Assembly: GCA_030063045.1 (NCBI GenBank)
Contig: JAQSEB010000069.1
Coordinates: 186,001-250,000 of the forward strand
DNA from: Pratylenchus scribneri
Taxonomy: Eukaryota; Nematoda; Chromadorea; Rhabditida; Pratylenchidae
Length of the DNA: 64,000 nt
Direction of reading: 5' to 3'
In this document: in pieces, positions 55,500-64,000 of the stretch
Layout: each line of letters starts with the position of its first letter
How positions within the stretch are numbered: the first letter of the stretch is position 1
Position numbers and translations under genes: made by a program
The notes under the pieces: model-generated
Told to the model about the DNA's origin: nothing
Database searches by the model: none
What the model saw: only the letters and a program-made list of their open reading frames with translations

Positions 55500-55574
55500 G
55501 ATTGGCACTAATCGAATTTTCTTTGATTTTCAGATTTTCACTATATTTAATTTATCATTTCAACAATTAATCAA

Positions 55575-58500
55575 ATGAGAAATAACAAAAATCTAAGAAA
55601 TTTTTATGATTTAGTGAATACCATGCTTGTTGCATTGTCAAAAGAAATTAATGCCATTTCTCAATTATTAGTGTTGCTAATATTTACAACTTTTATAATT
55701 GTGAATGCACAATTACAACAGCAACAAAACTCTCAACAACCACCTGCTGTACAACAATCGAGTCCCGTTGTCGAGAAAAATTTTGAACAACAACAAGAGG
55801 AGATTGTAATGGCAATTTTGGTTGAAGCAGGCAATATTGAATGTTTGTATCAGCCAGTGATAAATCCAAAATATAATTCATTCGAGATTGATTACCAAGT
55901 TTGATTTTTATATTAAAAAAGGTGTTATGATGAATTGAGTGAGATAAAACGCTCTTGTCTTAATGGTAATGATGGTGTAGAGCTGCTAATTGATCAAATT
56001 GTATAATATATTATATTTACATAATGCAATGATATTAAATGTTTTGGCCATTATTGAATATTTGCCTAGCTAATTATGAACCAAAAACCACAAAATTTTT
56101 ATTAAATGGGCCTAAATTATTATATCATTCTGTTGTTAATTTTTTTGTCCAGCAGTAAAAATTCTATAATTTGATCCAGCAGCTTTATAATAATAAATAA
56201 CCATCGACCGACACCAGTCTCATAATTTATTGGCCCAGAGTTTATCCGGGGAGGAGGAAGTTTCAAAGCTAGGAAAACAATATCACATTTGAAAGCTCAA
56301 TATGCCCTCTCCAAAATGATTTTATTAAAATTTAGGCACTTGCAATAAAAATTTACTTATTTTGCAACAAAAACTGAGTTTAGTACAGTCAAAGGAAAAT
56401 AAATTTTTTTATAACTCAATTTGGTAAAAAGTGAAAATTCTGGCACTTTGTACTTTCAAACGCTATATTATTTTCTCAGATTAACTGCCACTTTTTGAAC
56501 TAACTAAGTACTAAGAGCAAATTTAACGAATGCTTGGTATCGAATCCGCATATCCCTATCCCTACTATCAAAATATGTTTTACCCCCCAAATTGTCATAA
56601 CACCGTTTTGAGCTCACCACAAAAAAAAACCTAATAAATATTCAACTTAATTAAGGTTATTGAGGGTGGCGAAATCACATTTTCTGTCAAATCACCAAGT
56701 GGAGTGATCATTGTGAGCGATCAAAAGCAAATGGATGGAGCACACAAGTTAATTTTGTCAAATTAAATAATAAATTAATTTCTCGAAAGAATTAATATCG
56801 ATGAAGCCCAAAATGGACGCGGCGACTATGCACTGTGCTTTGACAATTCATTCAGTTACACTGGGGCTAAACGAGTTCAGTAAATGGGAATTTTAAAAAT
56901 AAAATGAGTCATTTGTACCTTCAAAGTTTTTAAGGCAAATCTCAGAATATATTACCAATATAATAATCTAAAATATATTAAAAGCGTACTTTTCCATTAT
57001 GAGCCACCCCAACAAAAATATGAAATACGCATCCAAGGGGTAAAATTGGGTACTAAACAAGAATCCGTGCTAAATTAAGCTCAAATAAATAATACGTTGG
57101 ACTTCTTTAAGATTCCTATGCTCCGAACTATAGCCCTAATTCTTGCCTAAGCCTTAATCAAAAGACGAAATCCCAGCCTTACATGTGAAATTATTTTTTG
57201 GTTTTATGCGAAATTAATTATAGATTCGAGATTGGCTTATTAAGATAAGTTGAATAAGCCTATGGCCATGTGCATACTTAAAAACTTTCATGAAAGTTTC
57301 TCCTTAAAAACTTTCATGAAAGTTTCTTTCATGAAAGTTTGGCGAAACTGTGCATACTTCTTTGATGAAAGTTTCCACTTTGATGAAAGTTTTCTTTCAT
57401 GAAAAGAACTTTCATGGATAACAGTGCATACTAACTTTCATGAAAGTAAAAAATCAAAACTTTCATGAAAGTTTTAATTCAACTTGAATATTATCAACCA
57501 AATTGTACTCCAATCACTCCAAAATTAATTCCAAATTGTTTAGCTAAAATAAAAAAAGAATAGACTTTTTAGAATTTAAAACTTAATTATTTTAAAATGT
57601 TAAATAAATCATTAAATAGTCTACTCTACATTTAATAAAACAAAATGCATTTTAATCCATCAAAATTAGTTAATTGGCCGTTGAGCTAAAATTCTCCAAA
57701 ATTACTGAAATTGAAGTTAAAAAAAATAATTTCCAAATATTTGACAGGTTTTCTTTGAAATATTTTTGTTGGACAAAGATGGCAATTATTTGAATGATTA
57801 CGATCGAAAAATACAACAAGACCAAGGGCATGGACTGTTGGCTGAACAATTGGAAACATTTAATGTATTTTTTTTTAAAATATTTATTTTTGAATTAAAT
57901 TAAAAATATTTGTTAGATTGTAACAAATAAAGTGAAGAATAATTTGAATGAAGTGGAGCGGATGCAATCACAATTCAGAGCAATTGAGGCCCGGGACAGG
58001 TCTTCGATTGAAGTAAGTGATCGCTTGTGAAATTAGGCTTAAATTTAGCAAATTAATTACCTTTTTATTAATAACCTTTTTATTACCTTGTTGGGATGAA
58101 TTGATAGGGGAAAGTATTATTGAATTTGATTGTAAATAGCAAAAATTTATGGCGAAAAAGGAGGAAAAATGGTCCAAAATATTTGTGGTTTTTTGGCCAT
58201 AATGTTCTAGACAATCATGTTGATAAATCATTTTTATAGCTCAAGAGAAAAAGCTTAAATGGTTATAAGTTTTGTCCAAAATCTGGCAGTTTTCATTGTT
58301 TTTGGCTATAAATTTTTGGTCAATTATAGATCAATCATCAAAATGCTTTGAGAAGAAAGAGCTTAAGCAACGGTTTAAAATTTTTTATAATAATTTGAAA
58401 TATTAATAAGAAAATTGGAAACTGTACTAAATTCGGATAGCCAATATGGAAATATGAAAAAAAATTTACAGAAAATGAATATTATAAAATTTCCTTTTTT

Positions 58501-58651
58501 ATAGACTGCTTTTGAGCGAATCAATTTCTGGAGTGCCATTCATTTGTTAAGCATGCTATTTGCCGTTGGATGCCAGGTTTACATGGTTCGATCGCTGTTC
58601 ATTGAGGAGTCGCGAATTGGCCGATTTATGAGGCACGGAAAATTGAAATGA
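55575..58651 (+). CDS. TMED/p24-family cargo receptor (TMED1/5-like)
   Basis: Six exons: 55575-55898, 56656-56747, 56790-56874, 57748-57864, 57917-58012, 58505-58651, giving 286 aa. A hydrophobic segment LLVLLIFTTFIIVNA (about 34-48) serves as signal peptide, then a Gln-rich linker. The GOLD domain follows (AGNIECLYQPV, FEIDYQVIEGG, FSVKSPSG, GDYALCFDNSFS, KRVFFEIFLLD). A coiled-coil stalk and one membrane span (HLLSMLFAVGCQVYMV) come next, and a short tail ending RHGKLK with lysines at -1 and -3. p24 proteins cycle between ER and Golgi in COPI/COPII vesicles. The first in-frame ATG adds about 30 residues before the signal; Met17 is an alternative. The 5' UTR/promoter region is next to a foldback insertion. 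Confidence 0.9.
57280..57480. repeat. Cluster of AAACTTTCATGAAAGTTT palindromes
   Basis: Eight or so full or partial ACTTTCATGAAAGT palindromes with TGCATACTT between them, in intron 3 of the TMED gene. Confidence 0.85.
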
Positions 58652-59376
58652 ATTGACGGAGGAACAGAAGAAAAATGGAACTGAAATTAACAATTAGATA
58701 TTTGATGATATTTTATGCTCAATTTTTGATCGGATAATTAATATAAAATTTTGAAGAATTTAATCCGCTGTATCCTACAGAAAATTTAAAGTCAATTTTG
58801 TTTTATATCAATTAGAGAGAAAACTTTTGGCTATATTAATCTTATTTAAATTGATTCATAATTAATTTTCAAAATGATGGAAACTCTTTGCCTTCCATTT
58901 TTATTTTTAGCATTCTCGAAAGAATGCAGTCCAAAAATTAGAGTAAACCCATAAGCGTCCCCCTGCATGGAAATCTTTAGTAAAAGGCGAAAGATTTCTT
59001 CGTCCGAATATACGGGGAGCAGGGATAAAATGAGATTGAAAATTGCTCTTATTTATTCTCTTTTTCCCATTCAATTGTTTATGGGAAGCAGGCAATATGG
59101 GAAAGAAGGATTGGAGATGTGGCTCTCATTCTGCTGCCTTTTTCTTTACCCATCTCCTTTGTTCTCTTCCCTTCATCTCAACATTTTTATTCCTTCGCAA
59201 CCTGGTTCTTATTCTCTCCTTTTCGTTTCATTTATGTATTCATTCCATTGTGAAGAGGCAGAGCACTATTTCCTAAATTTGATTCACTCACCCGAATATT
59301 ACTGCCTCAAAGAAATTAAATCCCATTCCAAATTCCAATGGAAGAGAGGGGAAAAGGCGAAAATTCGCCGCCTCAT
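58652..59376. other. Upstream region of U1 gene
   Basis: A 175-codon open stretch (58967-59494) runs into the U1 RNA and has no family signal, so I regard it as chance. The 300 bp before U1 are probably its promoter. Confidence 0.6.
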
Positions 59377-59544
59377 AAACTTACTTGGCTGGGATGTTGC
59401 TGCGATCAAGAAGGCAGCACATCTTTGGCGAGACTCCCTCATTGCACTTTCAACGAGTGGGGTTGACCCGCAGGGCAATCCCGATCGGGGATAGGCCCAC
59501 AGTTAAATTTTTGAGTGCGGGGGATAGCGTTCTGCGCTTCCCCT
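59377..59544 (+). ncRNA. U1 spliceosomal snRNA gene with variant 5' end
   Basis: The sequence follows U1: 5' AAACTTACTTGGCTGGG, stem-loop I, stem-loop II with ATTGCACT, stem-loop III, the Sm site AAATTTTTGAG and stem-loop IV GGGGGA...TTCCCC. Length about 168. The 5' splice-site-pairing segment is ACTTACTTG instead of ACTTACCTG. Confidence 0.87.
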
Positions 59545-60129
59545 TTAAAATCCAGGTTTATGGGTAATGAAAAAAATAGATTTTTTCATCAATTCGATTC
59601 ATCAAACAACCGGCAGCAATCTATTATTAGTTGATTAATTTTCGACTCTAACGCATGGCAATGTGATGGTCATGCCGTTTTTTAGTGGACTTTGAGCAAA
59701 ATCAGGGATAGTCCATCAATTTTGCTACAATTAGACCACATATTCCTTTTGGCAATCAAGGAGAGAAAATTGCTGGGAATGAGTGAAAATTAAAATTTTG
59801 CTTATCCTTTCAAAGAGCTTGCTTGCATAAATAAATAAAACAACAATACAAAAATCAGTTGTCCAAGGTTTTATCAGTAATAAATAGATATAATCGAAGG
59901 AATGTTTAAAAATAGCAAAGTGTTGAATAAAAATGGCAATTCTACAAAAGAAATATTCTAAAAGTTTTGTGAATTTATGTATTACAAATAATTGTGAAAA
60001 TATGAATAAATGTAATCCTGGGAATAAATGTGTTTTAACTTTTAAGTAAATCATCAAATTGGCATTTTCCCATAATGTAAAAATTATTTCTCGTCCATTT
60101 TATTTCCGTTTATTTTCCTCATCACAATA
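59545..60129. other. Intergenic stretch
   Basis: Between the U1 gene and the convergent stop of the CCCH/RS gene. No gene seen. Confidence 0.5.
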
Positions 60130-63100
60130 TCAATGCCTCGATCGACTTCGGCTCCTTGCCCCTCTTGATGATGTTGGTGGATTGGCGGCATTTTCATCAT
60201 CATCATTCCTTGGAGGAATTATTTATTAATTTTTTTTTAAATTTTATAATTGTTATTTTATGTAAATAGTTGAATATAAAATTTTGTATTTGTTTAACAA
60301 GGAAAAAGTGTTGGTTAGGGTCATTCGGGGATGAGTTCCGGATATTATGGGGTTATCCTAAACCCAACCCCTAACTTCCATAGAGGTAACCCTTCATTTT
60401 CCCCAAACTTTTACCTTCTTAAGGAAAAAAGCGTGAATTTATCTATTTTATTTATTCTATTAGAAGCCCATGGGCTTATAAATTTCGTAGACCCTCTGGG
60501 AATGGGATTTTCTTAGTTTTTTTTTACACAAAAATGTTTTTTCGGCTTAATTTCACCTAAAAATTGATTATTTTTGACATGAATTTTTGATGAGGTGAGC
60601 TTATATTAGAGACTGAGCATCAAATAGAATATATACGGTAAATTATATTTAAAATTTTCCACACCTGCTGATCTGCTGTCGATATCGCTTCAATTTTTGC
60701 TCAGCAAGTTGATATCCTCGTGTGTGTTGAGCATCATCGCCATGACTGTAACGGCAGGAAAGGCCAAAACCACATGAACCTTTTAGAAATTGTGGGCAAT
60801 CTTTGACAACTGAAAAGGGAAAAAATTCGATTTATATTGCATAAAAAATTTGAATAATAATAAGATTTTTAATGATAATTTTTGGTCATTTTGGTAAAGG
60901 GGACAATGCTTATTACAAATGTGGTGATTTTTACATGGTAAATGCTGGCATGCTTACTAATATTGCCAAAAATTGTAGATTTGACATAATGGAGATAAAA
61001 TGTGTTTAATGCAAAAAAAAATATTTGAAAATTTGAATATTGTTCCCTTTTTAAACTTCAATGGTTTAAATTTAAATTGTTGAAAATTGCTAAACTGACA
61101 TTGGCGCAATTCCGGTTTTGTAAATGATTGATGGACGACGATTCGTCGTGTTTCGTCATCTTTTGTTGGCGGAATTGTCAACGGAGAAAAACGCGATGGG
61201 CTGCTGGAAATTTAATGGGAAAAATGAAAATATTTTATTTAAATGGTAGACGTACAACAACAAAAAACTATGAAAAAAATTTTGTACGTTTAGCTTAGGG
61301 TTTAACAAATTCTAAGTTAATGATTTTGAATTGTAAACGGTTTTTGTCTTTTTGATATAAAATTTTTGATATATTTTCTTGCCAACATTTCAATTTTGAA
61401 TTGAAAAATACAAAAAAGATGAAATAAATGCTTAAAATTAAAAAAAAAGTGAATTTACCTTATTATTTTTTTTTAAATATGAATTTATAGGAATAAAAAT
61501 TACCGATATTCTCTATTTCTTCGCTCTCCATCTTGATATCCTCGAGTGGGTTGATCATCGCCATGACTGAAACAGCAATTTTGGCCAAACCAACACCAGC
61601 CTTTTTGCACAAAATGTGGACAATCCTTGACAACTGAATAGAAAATGAATTGATTTTTTACAATTTACACATGAGCTAAAAATTTTCCATGATAATTTTA
61701 GATTAGATGCCAAACAGAATATACCATTTATTTCAATGTCTTATTGGCCATCTTGATAAGATAAAATGCCAATGTATATTTACAAATGTGTGTGTGTGAC
61801 CTACCATGGTAAATGTTGCCATTTGCTTTACCAAGTTGGTATAAAATATAAATATTGCTGGATAAAATGGAGGTCAAAATAGCAATTCTTAGCTTAATTA
61901 CCGTTAGGGAAATAAATTTCAAAATTCCCTTAATTTTCATTAAGCTATTCGTTAAACATGCCCCTGGAAATTAGAATTCAATGAAAAATGCCCTGGGGAA
62001 TTAAAATGATTTACATATTTATAAATTATTCGAATTCCCTCTAGAAAATGTCTTAGAATTTACATGGTTAATATTCACCAAAAATTTCCAATTTATCTTT
62101 AATTTCAATGATATATCTGACCATCTTGCTAAAAGAGGTACATTGGCAAAATTAAAAATGTATATGATCTATCCATAGTAAATGTTCGCATTGGGCTTAC
62201 CAAGGTTTGTAAGTATATCCGGCAAAATTGAGACCAAATTCAGGCCTAATATTTCACACAAATTACCCCTATGAATTTTTGAATTAAAATTAAACAAAAA
62301 GCATTTGAATAATTAAATTCCAATTAATATATATTTAAAAAAAAACTTACATGAGCGCAATTCCGGCTTTGTGAAGGAACGATGGCCAACCGGCAATCCC
62401 ATTGTGTGATGGGTGTGGGGATTTGAATATGGCATAGGGCGATGTTCATCAGAATTTCGGGACTTATTGTTTCGCTCCTCATTATCATCATCCGAATATT
62501 CAATAATAATTCGCGTTCGGGTTCGGCTACGGCTTCGGCTCCTTCTTACACCAAAGTATAAAAATTATGAATTTATATTCTCACAAATAAGTTTTAATAA
62601 AATTTACTATTTTGTTGTAATTTTTTGTCATAAAAATTATTTTAATAATTTAAATTTATTTTCCAAGATGCTCGAAATATAGTCTAAATCTAACTCTAAT
62701 AAGCTCAAATTTTTAATTCTGCATAAAGGTCAAATTATATTGGCATAAAAATAGTAATTAATATTTTGTGTCAAAATTTTAACATAAAATTTTAGAATTT
62801 TTTTTACCACCATAATAGTTTTTATTCTAATCAAAAACCGATTTTAGACTCTACAAACCTTATACCAATTTGTAGAAAATTAAAAACCAAAAATTGTAAA
62901 TATGGTTTATACGATTTAACTCTTTATTTTAAGCCAAAACCTGACATTTTATTATACCATTCGATGCGTCTCTATGAGATCTACAAATTAGTATAAGGAT
63001 GTAAGATCTAAACTGGTTTCTGATTTATTAGAAGCAAAAAAATACTTTTGGTGGAAAAAAATAGTAACCAAAAATTTTTGCTCTCGTCCCAATTATAAAT

Positions 63101-64000
63101 GTTCAAAATTAAAATCTTACTTAGAAAGCTAAAAATTCAATTATAAAACATACCTCTCCGGTTGACGACGAATCGATATGCGAGAACGGGATCGAGATCG
63201 ACGTGTACGAGTTGGTGAAATTGACTCGGAATGCGAACGGCGGGCACGATGACGACGTATAGATGAGCTGCGGCTTCGGCTCCTTCGGGCACTGGAAAAT
63301 TACGATTTAGTTTAAGTTTAATAAAATTACATTTTTTAACATATTAAAATTTAAGTTATAATTTAATAAATGTGCAATTTTTTGTAATCTAGCTTTTTAA
63401 GATTTAAATTTTTTATTAATCCAAATCGAACCCCCTAATAAGCTTAAATTTTAACTCTTCATTACGACAAAGTTAATAATGGACATAAAATATTGTATTC
63501 TCATTTTTGTCCCAAAAAATAAATAGAAAAAATGTCTAAAATTAAAAATTAATTTCGAATATATAAAATATACTTCTCGGGTTGACGCTGAATCGATATG
63601 CGAGAACGTGATCGAGATTGACGTGTGCGCTTTGGCGAAATTGATTCGGAACGCGAACGGGAACGATGACGACGCAATGATGATCGACGATGATGCGATC
63701 TTCTTGATGGACTACGCGAACGGCGAGAATGTGAACGGCTGCTGGATCGATTACGGCGATGCTCCCTTTTTTGTGGGGACGGACTGAAATTAGGTAAAAA
63801 AATAATTTATTAATAATAGGTTTTAATTTCAATTGCCTGATTTCTGTATCCAGCAATTGTTGACTCAAAGCAATTCGTGGATGTGGCAACGGCGGCGGTG
63901 GAGGTGGCGGCGTAGGACTGAAATTTGAATTTACAATTATTCTTTTTCATTTCATTAATTTTATAAAATTGCCTCTTTTCTTCTTCTTCCTGTTGCAAAA
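60130..64000 (-). CDS. RS-rich protein with two CCCH zinc fingers, 5' end missing
   Basis: Nine exons seen, high to low: 63973-64000 (runs off the window), 63837-63917, 63574-63783, 63154-63291, 62351-62544, 61504-61633, 61100-61203, 60665-60809, 60130-60208. A Pro-rich stretch comes first, then two RS-dipeptide exons that resemble each other (SRSRSRISI...RQPE in both). A spacer ends SFTKPELRS, followed by the CCCH finger CPHFVQKGWCWFGQNCCFSH; a second SFTKPELRQ is followed by CPQFLKGSCGFGLSCRYSH. A short RS tail ends RSRSRSRH. CCCH plus RS domains point to a nuclear RNA-processing role; the exact orthologue is not recognised. Two introns (starting at 63836 and 63972) appear to use GC donors (AG followed by GCAATT). 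Confidence 0.82.
60440..60650. repeat. Family R3 copy with inverted ends
   Basis: TTTATTCTATTAGAAGCCCA at the left and ATAGAATATATACGGTAAA at the right, in the last intron of the CCCH/RS gene. Confidence 0.6.
61700..61915. repeat. Family R2 copy
   Basis: ATTGGCCATCTTGATAAG, CCATGGTAAATGTTGCCATT and GATAAAATGGAGGTC. In the intron between exons 61504 and 62351. Other copies lie at 60880-61010 and 62095-62260 in the same gene. Confidence 0.65.
62835..63030. repeat. Family R1 copy
   Basis: ACTCTACAAACCTTATACCA, CGATGCGTCTCTATGAGATC and CTGATTTATTAGAA. In an intron of the CCCH/RS gene. Confidence 0.6.

Noticed and set aside
58967..59494. 175-codon open frame before and into the U1 gene
   Set aside because: It overlaps U1 RNA sequence, has no family motif and low-complexity composition; the RNA explains the conserved part.

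Overview
The window is nuclear DNA of a nematode. The strongest evidence is RNA: three spliced-leader 1 (SL1) genes (two with the exact SL1 sequence, one with a single change), two SL2-type leader genes, a U4 gene, a U1 gene and a candidate SmY RNA. Short AT-rich introns and typical animal genes agree with this. I suspect a Tylenchina-type (clade IV) worm, but nothing here fixes the species.

Layout. 1-2.8 kb: nested non-autonomous elements. 2.9-6.7 kb (-): 12-exon P-loop GTPase-like gene. 8.4-9.3 kb (+): LITAF-domain membrane protein. 10.9-15.1 kb (+): coiled-coil plus SPRY protein. 15.8-19.1 kb: small nuclear RNA cluster (SmY candidate, SL1, U4, SL1, SL1, SL2-type), with one more SL2-type gene at 29.6 kb on a duplicated segment. 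19.8-20.4 kb (-): small Q/N/P-rich two-exon gene. 20.9-28.8 kb (-): near-complete BEL/Pao retroelement with gag, protease, RT, RNase H, integrase, a phlebovirus-type envelope and a C-terminal RING-H2 finger. 30.5-42.4 kb (-): 16-exon LMBRD2 gene whose introns hold many transposons. 45.0-48.5 kb (+): papain-like protein without prodomain, ending 30 bp from the stop of a convergent kelch gene (48.5-53.5 kb, -). 55.6-58.7 kb (+): TMED/p24 cargo receptor. 59.4 kb (+): U1 snRNA with an altered 5' end. 60.1 kb to the right edge (-): RS-rich protein with two CCCH fingers, 5' end outside the window.

The most distinctive feature is a set of foldback elements at 2.3, 17.7, 30.9 and 54.3 kb. Each has arms built of a different short repeat, and each is flanked by a perfect 9-bp target duplication. 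One is confirmed by an empty paralogous site in the same window. Other inverted-repeat elements carry 8-bp, 11-12-bp or TA duplications. Almost all lie in introns or between genes, and the host reading frames stay open across them.

Functionally the RNA genes and the RS/CCCH protein belong to cis- and trans-splicing, TMED to ER-Golgi traffic, LITAF to endosomal membranes and LMBRD2 to receptor-linked membrane signalling. No operon is visible. Gene models were built by hand from splice signals, reading phase and remembered family sequences. Exon phases close in all complete models, but no transcript evidence was available.
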